In this document: positions 54,676-62,128 of the stretch, one piece after another
Numbering within the stretch: the stretch's first letter is position 1
How the letters are laid out: each line of letters starts with the position of its first letter
Source: Chthoniobacter flavus Ellin428
GTDB taxonomy: Bacteria; Verrucomicrobiota; Verrucomicrobiia; Chthoniobacterales; Chthoniobacteraceae
NCBI RefSeq assembly: GCF_000173075.1
Contig: NZ_ABVL01000010.1
Coordinates: forward strand, 124,001 to 188,000
Direction: 5' to 3'
DNA: 64,000 nucleotides
Notes under the pieces: model-generated
The model's input: the letters and a program-made list of their open reading frames with translations, nothing else
Told to the model about the DNA's origin: nothing
Databases searched by the model: none
Made by a program: the position numbers and the translations under genes

Positions 54676-55470
54676 ATGGTGCAGAAAGTAATTTCCAGTG
54701 GTCAGGCGGGTGTCGCGCAGGCGGCGCTGCGGGCCGCCTCGTGCAGCGGAGTGGCCGTGGGGGGATGGTGCCCGCCGGATTTGCAAATCGAGGAAAGCCT
54801 GCGCGCGGAATATGGTTTGATGGAGCCGCTCAGCGACCAAATAACCGGGGTCGCAGAATTGGCCGATGGCGTGGCCACAGATTGGAACGTCAAGGACGCG
54901 GATGTGACGTTGGTTTTCCGTCCCGGCAACCCGGCGATTGCGGACCCGATGATCGACGGGACCTTCGCCGCCGCGCATCGCCACGGCAAGGCAGTCCTCG
55001 TCTGTGACCCAGCCGATGCGCAGGTTTCGGTGAAGGTTTTCCAATGGCTGCAGAAGACCGATGCCTGGATCGTGAACGTCGCCGGCCCGAGTGAAGCGGC
55101 GGCGCCGGGGATTGCCGACCAGGTGCAGGCGGTGTTGCTTCAGGTTTTTGCCAATGAGAAGGCCGCCGTCGAGCAGGCGGAGGCCATCTTGGGCCGCAAG
55201 GAAGAACCGGAGGTGCGGCGCGCACGGATGCAGAACGACGCCGCCTGGAAAATCCGCCGGTTGCGCGCGCTATCGGGGCTGAATCAGTTGGATCTCGCGA
55301 GAATGATGGGGACTTCGCGCTCGGCGATTTACCGTCTTGAGGATCCCCGCTACTGGGGGCACTCGTTGCCGGTGCTGCGCCGCCTGGCCGCCGCGGTGGG
55401 AACGCGGGTGGAGATTCGTTTTGTGCCGAATGGTGAACCGCACGGCGGTCCACCGCCAGAGGAGGTGTAG
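54676..55470 (+). CDS. YpsA-like (putative molybdenum carrier / nucleotide-binding) domain fused to HTH
   Basis: 264 residues from the ATG at 54676 (MVQKVISSGQAGVAQAALRA). N-terminal part (1-165): VISSGQAGVAQAALRAASCS, GWCPPDLQIEESLRAEYGLM, ADGVATDWNVKDADVTLVFR and HGKAVLVCD, the Rossmann-like YpsA / cpYpsA pattern. C-terminal part (about 185-255): AWKIRRLRALSGLNQLDLAR, MMGTSRSAIYRLEDP, LPVLRRLAAAVGTRVEIRFV, a classic XRE-type helix-turn-helix. The fusion suggests a ligand-sensing DNA-binding protein, but the ligand is unknown. It is divergent from the phosphatase fusion gene. Confidence 0.78.
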   Translation: MVQKVISSGQAGVAQAALRAASCSGVAVGGWCPPDLQIEESLRAEYGLMEPLSDQITGVAELADGVATDWNVKDADVTLVFRPGNPAIADPMIDGTFAAAHRHGKAVLVCDPADAQVSVKVFQWLQKTDAWIVNVAGPSEAAAPGIADQVQAVLLQVFANEKAAVEQAEAILGRKEEPEVRRARMQNDAAWKIRRLRALSGLNQLDLARMMGTSRSAIYRLEDPRYWGHSLPVLRRLAAAVGTRVEIRFVPNGEPHGGPPPEEV

Positions 55471-55575
55471 AGCCAGCAGTGTCGGCGGAAGCGTGCATTT
55501 CGCACTATCCAAAAATCAGGCCCAAAGTATTCGCGGGAAACACATCCCACTCCGCCCGGGAATGCGAAATTACGG

Positions 55576-55923
55576 ATGATCGCGCCAACGCTTTTTCCGA
55601 CGATGTTCCATCTCTACTGTGATTCCCTGAATTCCCATTTCACGCTCTGCCAGGAAGGCGAGAGCTGGCAGCTCACCTTCGAATCATTCGAAGATGCCTA
55701 CGAGCAAGCCGAAGCCCGCGCGACGGGGGAAGTCCGATTGGTTCTCCACAATGCGAATGGGGCAGTGATCTACCAAACGACGATCTCTCCCTTGGAACCC
55801 GCCTTATTGAAGGCTCGCGCCCATTGGAAAGAGGTGGCGAGAGGAGAAAGAGAGGACAAGACGGAAGCTTGGCGCTGGCCAGTCGAAGTTCGCCCACGCC
55901 GCGAAAGTTTAGTTAACGGTTGA
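55576..55923 (+). CDS. Small protein of unknown function
   Basis: 115 residues: MIAPTLFPTMFHLYCDSLNS, HFTLCQEGESWQLTFESFED, AYEQAEARATGEVRLVLHNA and a charged C-terminus. A second in-frame ATG (MFHLYCDS, 55603) may be the true start. The pattern of a small alpha/beta protein is consistent but I recognise no family. Confidence 0.5.
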   Translation: MIAPTLFPTMFHLYCDSLNSHFTLCQEGESWQLTFESFEDAYEQAEARATGEVRLVLHNANGAVIYQTTISPLEPALLKARAHWKEVARGEREDKTEAWRWPVEVRPRRESLVNG

Positions 55924-55995
55924 TAGTGCCGGTAAGGTTTTTCATTACGTATTTTTCGGGGCGTTCTCCGGCTGACTCGCAGTTGACCCGAAAGG

Positions 55996-56598
55996 ATGGG
56001 TAGCAATACGGTGTCGAGCATGGTTCGAAATTTCACCTTCATCGTCACGGCAGCACTCACTTTCAGCTTCGCGTCACTTGCTTGCGCGGGCCAAAAGGAT
56101 TTTCACGATCAGGATCTCACTGGGAAGAATTTCGATAACGGGAGCCTGAACGGTGCGGATTTTTCGGATGCGATCCTTAAGCAGGTGCACTTTGATAAAG
56201 CCACTTTACGGCACGCCAATTTCAAAGGCGCCGATATCAGTGGTGTTTGGTTCACCGGAGCGGATCTGACGGAGGCGGACTTGAGCGATACGAAAGGCAC
56301 CTCGGTAAACATCCGTTCGCATTTCGACAAGGCGATCATCCACGGCATGGACCTGCATTGCAATGACTGCAGCTTCAAGGGGGCGGATCTGCGGGAGTCC
56401 AAGATTTCCGGCTATATCTACAATTGCGACTTCAGCGGCGCCGACCTGCGCGGGGTGAACATGCGCGGCATGAGCGTGACCGCCGGCGGTTCGGATAGCA
56501 ACCGCTGGAAGGGTGCCCTTTACGATGACGATACTGCCTGGCCGGAAGGTTTCGATCCGAAGGCGGTCGGCGCGATTTTCAAAGGCTCCGACAAGTAA
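55996..56598 (+). CDS. Exported pentapeptide-repeat protein, first copy
   Basis: 200 residues with a signal peptide after MGSNTVSSMVRNFTFIVTAA (an ATG at 56020, MVRNF, is an alternative start). The mature part is a pentapeptide-repeat ladder with consensus A(D/N)LxX: FDNGSLNGADFSDAILKQVH, FDKATLRHANFKGADISGVW, FTGADLTEADLSDTKG, FKGADLRESKISGYIYNCDF, SGADLRGVNMRG. Two Cys and the CND stretch (HCNDCSFKGAD) lie within. It is probably a right-handed quadrilateral beta-helix. The partners at 56628 and 57584 follow on the same strand. Confidence 0.85.
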   Translation: MGSNTVSSMVRNFTFIVTAALTFSFASLACAGQKDFHDQDLTGKNFDNGSLNGADFSDAILKQVHFDKATLRHANFKGADISGVWFTGADLTEADLSDTKGTSVNIRSHFDKAIIHGMDLHCNDCSFKGADLRESKISGYIYNCDFSGADLRGVNMRGMSVTAGGSDSNRWKGALYDDDTAWPEGFDPKAVGAIFKGSDK

Positions 56599-56627
56599 GC
56601 GTCGCCATTTCGCCGCCCACAGGACGT

Positions 56628-57587
56628 ATGAAGCCCTATCGCTATTGGGTAGTCTGCTCCTGCCTCGTCCTCTCCCTGGTGGGAGAGGCGACGCCAGGTT
56701 TCGCCGCTCCCACCAACTTCGCGGGACAGGATCTCAAAGGGAAGGATTTCAAGGACGGCAACTTGAACCGGGCCAATTTCGACGGCGCTCTCTTGAATGG
56801 AGCGAATTTCCGGAACGCCACGCTGAGAGGCGCGAGTTTTCAGAAAGCGCAGCTCGAAAATGCCATCTTCAGCAAGGCCGTTCTCGATGATGCGGATTTG
56901 TCCGGGGCCGAACTTCATGGCGTGGACTGGACGGATGCGAGGGCGTGGCATGCCAAATTGGCAGGGACGGAGATCGATCTGGCGGGCGCCGTCGTCGTCG
57001 ATCTCAAGAAGTTGAATCTGGATTACGGCGCGGAGAAACTCATTCGATCGGCGCAGCGCAGCGACAGTGGCTCGCTTTCGTTTCATTACGCGGACCTGCG
57101 GCGCTGCAAGATCATCGGCAACGCGGATGGCGTGGATTTCCGTGGCGCCGACCTGCGAGGCACGGATTTCACAAAAGCACAAAAGCTGGATTCGGCGCGC
57201 TTCGCCGGAGCCAAGTATGACTCCAGCACGCAGTGGAATATCGACCCGGCCAGGATGCATGCCGAATTAGTCGCCGGCAGTGAAGGCGCCGGGCCGGCCG
57301 GAGCAAAAATCTCGCATCATCCGCTGATCGGCCACTGGCTGATCCTGAAAGGGGAAAAAGGCGCGACGGAAAGCGGCTCGATTCAGATCCACCCTGACGG
57401 CACTTTCGACTGGGATTACTCGCAGAACGGCACGCCGATCAAAGGGGAATGGACCGAGGCCGGCGATAACATCATCGTGAAATCGGGCGAGAAAGGTGAA
57501 ACCTGGACGGTCAGCCGCACGCATCCCGACGAGATCCTGCTCAAGGGAGACCGCGGCACCGAGCGGGTGGGCATCCTCAACAAATGA
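56628..57587 (+). CDS. Exported pentapeptide-repeat protein with C-terminal beta domain
   Basis: 319 residues with a signal peptide (MKPYRYWVVCSCLVLSLVGE). Repeats about 30-210: FAGQDLKGKDFKDGNLNRAN, FDGALLNGANFRNATLRGAS, FQKAQLENAIFSKAVLDDAD, LSGAELHGVDW, ADGVDFRGADLRGTDFTKAQ. The C-terminal part (about 225-319) is a small beta-rich domain: HPLIGHWLILKGEKGATESG, IQIHPDGTFDWDYSQNG, KGEWTEAGDNIIVKSGEKGE. The domain resembles the small lipocalin/META-like beta folds found at the end of exported PVC proteins. It overlaps the next gene by four bases (ATGA). Confidence 0.85.
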   Translation: MKPYRYWVVCSCLVLSLVGEATPGFAAPTNFAGQDLKGKDFKDGNLNRANFDGALLNGANFRNATLRGASFQKAQLENAIFSKAVLDDADLSGAELHGVDWTDARAWHAKLAGTEIDLAGAVVVDLKKLNLDYGAEKLIRSAQRSDSGSLSFHYADLRRCKIIGNADGVDFRGADLRGTDFTKAQKLDSARFAGAKYDSSTQWNIDPARMHAELVAGSEGAGPAGAKISHHPLIGHWLILKGEKGATESGSIQIHPDGTFDWDYSQNGTPIKGEWTEAGDNIIVKSGEKGETWTVSRTHPDEILLKGDRGTERVGILNK

Positions 57588-58732
57588 CTCTTATGAAAAC
57601 AAATGCCGTTCTTCGTGGAAGCATCGCTTCATTGCTTCTGCTGACACTGCTGCCAAAACCTGCCCACGCCGATCAGCAAACGCGCATCATTGAGGAGCGC
57701 ATCATCGAACAGCGTCAGGAAGCAGCTGCCGAAGAGCGCCGGGTCGAGGCGCAGAAACAGGCGGCCATGGACGAAAACCGGCGCCTGGAAAATATCCGCC
57801 AGGAACAGGCCGAAGAAAACCGCCGCATCGAAAACCTGCGGCAACAGCAGGCGGAGGAAAACCGAAAGATCGCGCAGCGTGAGGCGGATCGGCAGGCGGA
57901 AAATCGGAAGGCGGACCAAATCGCGGAAGATCAGCGACAACAGCGGATGAAAGATAACCAGACCGCCGAGAATCGTCGGATCGAGCAGGCGGAAGAAAAC
58001 CGGAAGGAGGAAAATCGTCGTCAGGCCAATATTGCGGAACAGCAGCGTTTGGATCGCATCAAGGCCGACCAGTTGGCCGAACAACGCCGCCAAAACCGCG
58101 TCAAGGAAGAGCAGGCAGCGAACAATCGCATTGCCGCCGTGGCGCCTGTTCGGCAACCCGATCATCCGGATACCCGGCAGTGGCAGGATTATCAAGGTGC
58201 TCTCAAGGAACAACGGATCCAGGAAGAACGCCGGCTGGAACGTATCCGGCAGGATCGCCTGGATGAGGAGAGGCGTCTGGCAAGCATCGCCGAAGATCGC
58301 CGCCTGGAGAATATCCGACTGGATCGATTGGCGGAAGACCGCAAGCTGGCGCAACAGCGGGAGGATCAACTCGCGGAACAACGAAAGCAGGACGCGATTC
58401 GGGAAAGCCAGATCGCCGATAACCGCAAGCGAGAGCAGTTGGCCGAGCAACAGCGCGTCGATCGCCAGAAAGCGGAGCAACAGGCCGACCGGATCGCCGA
58501 AGAGCGGAAGCAGGAGAGAATCAAAGCCGACCAGATCGCGGAACAGCAACGGCAGGATCGCATTAAGGCGGATCGGATCGCCGAAGATCGCCGGCTGGAG
58601 CGCATCAAAGAAGAATCCCTGGCCGAAGACCGGCGACAGGAACAGATCAAGGCCGACCGACTCGCCGAGCAGCAACGGCAGGACCGGATCAAGGCCGATC
58701 AACTCGCGGACCAGCGCAAGGCTCGGCAATAG
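57584..58732 (+). CDS. Exported charged alpha-helical protein with 14-residue repeats
   Basis: 382 residues: signal peptide MTLMKTNAVLRGSIASLLLL then LPKPAHA, followed by almost pure Glu/Gln/Arg/Lys/Asn helix. A 14-residue period is evident, for example RRLENIRQEQAEEN and RRIENLRQQQAEEN near the N-terminus and RIAEERKQERIKAD, QIAEQQRQDRIKAD, RIAEDRRLERIKEE, RLAEQQRQDRIKAD near the C-terminus. The composition predicts a long single alpha-helix or coiled coil. A Pro-containing break (VAPVRQPDHPDTRQWQ) divides it in two. It is translationally coupled to the preceding pentapeptide gene. No enzymatic motif. Confidence 0.8.
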   Translation: MTLMKTNAVLRGSIASLLLLTLLPKPAHADQQTRIIEERIIEQRQEAAAEERRVEAQKQAAMDENRRLENIRQEQAEENRRIENLRQQQAEENRKIAQREADRQAENRKADQIAEDQRQQRMKDNQTAENRRIEQAEENRKEENRRQANIAEQQRLDRIKADQLAEQRRQNRVKEEQAANNRIAAVAPVRQPDHPDTRQWQDYQGALKEQRIQEERRLERIRQDRLDEERRLASIAEDRRLENIRLDRLAEDRKLAQQREDQLAEQRKQDAIRESQIADNRKREQLAEQQRVDRQKAEQQADRIAEERKQERIKADQIAEQQRQDRIKADRIAEDRRLERIKEESLAEDRRQEQIKADRLAEQQRQDRIKADQLADQRKARQ

Positions 58733-58759
58733 GTTCGCGAGCTAAACAGACGAAAGAAC

Positions 58760-58966
58760 TCACCGGCGCCGTCGACGCGGGCGCAGGAGGAGCAGGGCAC
58801 CGATTCCTCCAATGACGCCCAAGGGGATGCTCAATGGGCCCGGGATGGCGGCCAGGATGGGTTGAGCAAATTCTTGGAAGACTTGCGTGGATAGGGCGGA
58901 GAGAGTTTGCCCATGGACCGTGCCGGACAGGCAGGCCGCGATGATAGAGGGGGTGAGCAGGTTCAC
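58760..58966 (-). CDS. 68-residue exported protein with C-terminal hydrophobic anchor and Arg tail
   Basis: MNLLTPSIIAACLSGTVHGQ (signal-like), a short linker (TLSALSTQVFQEFAQPILAA), then IPGPLSIPLGVIGGIGALLL followed by LRPRRRRR. The end is like a PEP-CTERM/exosortase-type signal: Pro-containing motif, hydrophobic segment, Arg tail. The start is a GTG. It is convergent with the helical-protein gene. It may be a minimal anchor or a remnant of a sorted protein. Confidence 0.55.
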   Translation of the reverse strand: MNLLTPSIIAACLSGTVHGQTLSALSTQVFQEFAQPILAAIPGPLSIPLGVIGGIGALLLLRPRRRRR

Positions 58967-59148
58967 GAAGGGGAATGCATGAAAACCCTACAAAGTAATC
59001 CTGATCGGGCAACTCCGATTTCGGAGAATGTTGCGCGATTACACGTATTGTTTTGCCGGTTCTCTATAGTCTTGGGTTGAATCGATATTTAAAGTGAATT
59101 TCGAAGCCCGGTTTGCCCTGCGATCCAAATTCGGTCTTTATAAGCGGT

Positions 59149-59691
59149 ATGCGGATTTCGATCGAAAGAGCCATGGCGGAAGCGTTGCCGGTCGATCTGC
59201 ACCTGTCCGTGGACAAGCTCACCGGATGGGAACCCGAGCCGACGGTCGTCGTGTTGAAGACTTCTGAGGACTGGGTATTGGTCCATCGTCTGGACGATGG
59301 CTTTTTTACCGACGGCTATGTGGCCATGAGACGAAGCCTGATTCACTCCTTGGGCACGACGCGGCACGATGCGTTTCGCAAGCGAGTGATGCAGGAAGAG
59401 AAGAGATGGCCCCAAGTGATTCGCGCTCCGGCGATCGATTTGAAGAATACCGCGGCCGTGCTGCGGTCCATCCAGCAGCGGCGCCAGTTTGCCATCGTCC
59501 TGCGCGAAACCGTGAGTGAATGGCATTCCATTCATTGTCGCATCGAGCAAATCACGGATACGGATGCGACCTTGCTGGGCTTCGATGGAGCGGGAAAATG
59601 GCAGCGGCGTCCGCTGCGGGTGGATCTGGACGAGATCACGCGAGTCGTTTTCGGGTCCCGATATCTCAAGGTGTATGAAAAATACGCCTAA
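59149..59691 (+). CDS. Protein of unknown function, alpha/beta
   Basis: 180 residues from the ATG at 59149 (MRISIERAMAEALPVDLHLS). Polar, no signal: VDKLTGWEPEPTVVVLKTSE, DWVLVHRLDDGFFTDGYVAM, QFAIVLRETVSEWHSIHCRI and WQRRPLRVDLDEITRVVFGS. I do not recognise a family. An upstream in-frame start at 59113 is possible. The spacer 58967-59148 holds nothing assignable. Confidence 0.55.
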   Translation: MRISIERAMAEALPVDLHLSVDKLTGWEPEPTVVVLKTSEDWVLVHRLDDGFFTDGYVAMRRSLIHSLGTTRHDAFRKRVMQEEKRWPQVIRAPAIDLKNTAAVLRSIQQRRQFAIVLRETVSEWHSIHCRIEQITDTDATLLGFDGAGKWQRRPLRVDLDEITRVVFGSRYLKVYEKYA

Positions 59692-59812
59692 AGGGCATGG
59701 CGGAAGGGTCGTGGGAGGAGTGGATTGCGTGGAATTGCTGTGACGAAGTCAGCGGTCTTGAATCGCCGGCACTCCAAAATCCGATCCCGGGAATTTCTTC
59801 CCGCTTGAGCGA

Positions 59813-60337
59813 GTGTGCGGGTGGCCTCTATGTTCCTGCGCATTGCAAACCGCTCTCTTCCCCAGTTCCACTCTTGCTGAATTCTACCGCTTCGCCTTGC
59901 TCCTGACCGGGAATGCCAAAAGCGCCGAGGAAGTCATGGCTGAGACCCTGACCGAGGTGGAATCGCAGCTTTCCCAGTTCCGCAACGCGACGAGCCGGCA
60001 GGCCTGGCTGGCCACGCATATCCGTGAACGCTGCCTGGAGAACAACAAATCGTTGCCTCCGACCGCCCCGCGGTTATTGCGCGACGATACCGATAGCGGG
60101 ACGAGCCCCGAGGTATTGCAGATCGAGGCATTTCTCCTTGCTCAGCGCTTCCACACCCTGCCCGAGCCGGAGCGGAGTGCGCTGGCCCTGTTTTATCTCG
60201 ACCTTTTCAAGGCCGAAGAGATCGCGGAGATTTTGAAGATGGACATGCATGCGCTGTCGGACACTCTCGGCGCGGCGCGCGACCTCCTGCGCAAGGCGTT
60301 GCAGGCCATGCGCCCCGAAACCAATCAAACCTCGTGA
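59813..60337 (+). CDS. Divergent ECF-type sigma factor
   Basis: 174 residues. Region 2-like: TLAEFYRFALLLTGNAKSAE, EVMAETLTEVESQLSQF. Region 4-like: FHTLPEPERSALALFYLDLF, KAEEIAEILKMDMHALSDTL, GAARDLLRKALQAM, a helix-turn-helix candidate. It is more divergent than the sigma factor at 12887. The start is a GTG; the first residues are Cys-rich and weak, so the true start may be nearer TLAEFYRF. It overlaps the next gene by four bases (GTGA). Confidence 0.65.
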   Translation: MCGWPLCSCALQTALFPSSTLAEFYRFALLLTGNAKSAEEVMAETLTEVESQLSQFRNATSRQAWLATHIRERCLENNKSLPPTAPRLLRDDTDSGTSPEVLQIEAFLLAQRFHTLPEPERSALALFYLDLFKAEEIAEILKMDMHALSDTLGAARDLLRKALQAMRPETNQTS

Positions 60338-61107
60338 AGGCGGATACTGCTGAGACCCTGTTGCGCTGCTACCGGCCAGGCAAGAGCGCGGATTCGAAGA
60401 TGGAGAAGGCGCTGCGTCTGGCCGAGGAAGACTCCGAGCTGGGAAGAATCCTGCGCGCGCAGCTCGAATTCGATGAGCAGATCATCGATGTCATCCATTT
60501 CATCAAGCCGCCGGAAAACCTGCGGCAGAAGCTGAGCGAACTCAGCGAGAAACCGCGCGCGGAAAAAGCGCGGCTGCGCAAGCAGGTCATCAATCCCGCA
60601 GTCGTCACCGCGCTGTGCGGGGTGCTGGTCATCCTCGGCATCATCGTCTTTTTCGTCATGGAACGGATGGAGAAATTCCCCGGACGCGACGCGGTGGAGG
60701 CCATGCTGTCCAACGCCAGCAAGATGAACGGGCACGAGCTCGAGGAGGTGACGAGCACGAGCGGACAACTCGGCGATTGGTTCTACATGCGCGGTTACGA
60801 TGGCTTTGAGTCGCCGCCGGATCTGGCCGGATTGCCGGTCATCGGCTCGCGCGTTTTCCATATCGATGGCCGGACCGTGGCGCAATTTGCCGTGGGCAAT
60901 GCCGAGGCCTTGAAGTGCCTGGTGCTGCAGTTCCACGCGAGCGAGTTTGGCGTGCAATTGCCCGAGGGAAATGAGTGGAAGGTGCTCACCGAGGGCGAAT
61001 GGGTGGGCGCCCTGCGCCAGCACGGGGATATTTGCTTTCTCATTGCCTTCCGCGGCAACAAAGCGGAGATGGATGAGTTTCTGAAAACGCTCCCCCCGAA
61101 AACATGA
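60334..61107 (+). CDS. Membrane protein, candidate anti-sigma factor
   Basis: 257 residues starting at a GTG overlapping the preceding stop. An N-terminal cytoplasmic helical part (1-90; KMEKALRLAEEDSELGRILR), one membrane segment about 93-113 (ALCGVLVILGIIVFFVMERM), and a periplasmic part (WFYMRGYDGFESPPDLAGLP, VIGSRVFHIDGRTVAQFAVG) that ends GNKAEMDEFLKTLPPKT. The size, topology and coupling to the sigma-like gene suggest anti-sigma, but I see no zinc-binding motif. It overlaps the next gene by four bases (ATGA). Confidence 0.65.
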   Translation: MKADTAETLLRCYRPGKSADSKMEKALRLAEEDSELGRILRAQLEFDEQIIDVIHFIKPPENLRQKLSELSEKPRAEKARLRKQVINPAVVTALCGVLVILGIIVFFVMERMEKFPGRDAVEAMLSNASKMNGHELEEVTSTSGQLGDWFYMRGYDGFESPPDLAGLPVIGSRVFHIDGRTVAQFAVGNAEALKCLVLQFHASEFGVQLPEGNEWKVLTEGEWVGALRQHGDICFLIAFRGNKAEMDEFLKTLPPKT

Positions 61108-61574
61108 GCCGCCCTTTGCTTCGTTCCGTCCTGGTCCTTCTTGCCAGCCTGCTCACCGCCTGCAGCACGACCTTTGACAAGAAGTGGAACGCAGCCGCCC
61201 AAGGGAACACCAAGGCGACCCGTTGGGAGGGACGCTGGGCCAGCGGCACGCGCAAAGACACCGATGGCAGCCCGCACGGGGGACGCCTCCGTTGCGTGAT
61301 CGTGCCCCAACCGGATCGCAGCCTCGCGGCTTCCTTTCACGCCAACTGGCTCTGTTTCTCGGGCAACTACGACATGACTTTCCAGCCGGCGCCCGGCGGT
61401 CAGCGTCACGGCAAGATCCAGAACTACAAGGGAACGCATGACCTTCCGAAGATCCTCGGGGGCACCTATTCCTATGCGGCCACGGTCGCCGGCGACCACC
61501 TGGTAGCGCACTACACCTGCAACTACGACCAGGGGACTTTCGACCTGCGCGAACTGCCGCCCGGCAAGAAATGA
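61104..61574 (+). CDS. Lipoprotein of unknown function
   Basis: 156 residues with lipobox LTAC (MSRPLLRSVLVLLASLLTAC). The mature part is beta-rich: RWEGRWASGTRKDTDGSPHG, GRLRCVIVPQPDRSLAASFH, NYDMTFQPAPGGQRHGKIQN and HYTCNYDQGTFDLRELPPGK. It overlaps the anti-sigma candidate by four bases, so it is likely part of the same operon. Confidence 0.75.
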   Translation: MSRPLLRSVLVLLASLLTACSTTFDKKWNAAAQGNTKATRWEGRWASGTRKDTDGSPHGGRLRCVIVPQPDRSLAASFHANWLCFSGNYDMTFQPAPGGQRHGKIQNYKGTHDLPKILGGTYSYAATVAGDHLVAHYTCNYDQGTFDLRELPPGKK

Positions 61575-61630
61575 TAGCAATTTTTATGCGTAGGATTGAC
61601 GCCGCGCGTATTCTTGTCCTACACGGAGAC

Positions 61631-61990
61631 ATGTCCCGCCCCTTTCGCTTTCTGCTTCCTGCTGTTTTCGTAGCCAGCGCCGTCGGCCTGACCGGTTGCG
61701 TCGGCACGATTTACGACAACACCTACTCTTATCATAAGAATCACTTCGTCCCGCCGCGGGAAGATGCGGTCGCGCATGGCAAGGAACCTTCCGCGGAAGC
61801 GCTGCTCGGCGACGCGGAAAAGAACAAGCCGGCTACCGATGCCGGTTCTCCCGCCGGGTTGCCGCCCGCTGGGGAAATCCCGGGCCTGCCGCCTGCGGCG
61901 GCTCCTGGCGCTCCTGCGGCGCCGGATGCTGCCGCCCCAGCCCCAGCTCCAGCCGCTCCGCCGGCTCCGGCGACGCCGCCCCCGAAATAA
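61631..61990 (+). CDS. Small Pro/Ala-rich lipoprotein
   Basis: 119 residues from the ATG at 61631 (MSRPFRFLLPAVFVASAVGL), lipobox LTGC. The mature part contains YDNTYSYHKNHFVPPREDAV, AHGKEPSAEALLGDAEKNKP, then a long Pro/Ala-rich tail. The tail suggests a flexible linker that crosses the periplasm. It is placed 57 bases after the previous lipoprotein gene. The spacer 61991-62128 contains no gene. Confidence 0.7.
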   Translation: MSRPFRFLLPAVFVASAVGLTGCVGTIYDNTYSYHKNHFVPPREDAVAHGKEPSAEALLGDAEKNKPATDAGSPAGLPPAGEIPGLPPAAAPGAPAAPDAAAPAPAPAAPPAPATPPPK

Positions 61991-62128
61991 CTCACGCCTC
62001 ACGCGCGCTCATTCGCGTCTTGGAGAGCAACTCGGCCTCTTGGAGCGGGTTCCATCCCGCATGGTCGACACTCATGCCGTCTTTGGATTTTGTCCGAAGC
62101 GGATTGTGCTTGTTGACTTCCACTTTGA

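Noticed and set aside
55996-57587. Possible Qnr/MfpA-type quinolone-protection proteins
   Set aside because: Both have signal peptides and are exported, unlike Qnr/MfpA, which act on DNA gyrase in the cytoplasm.
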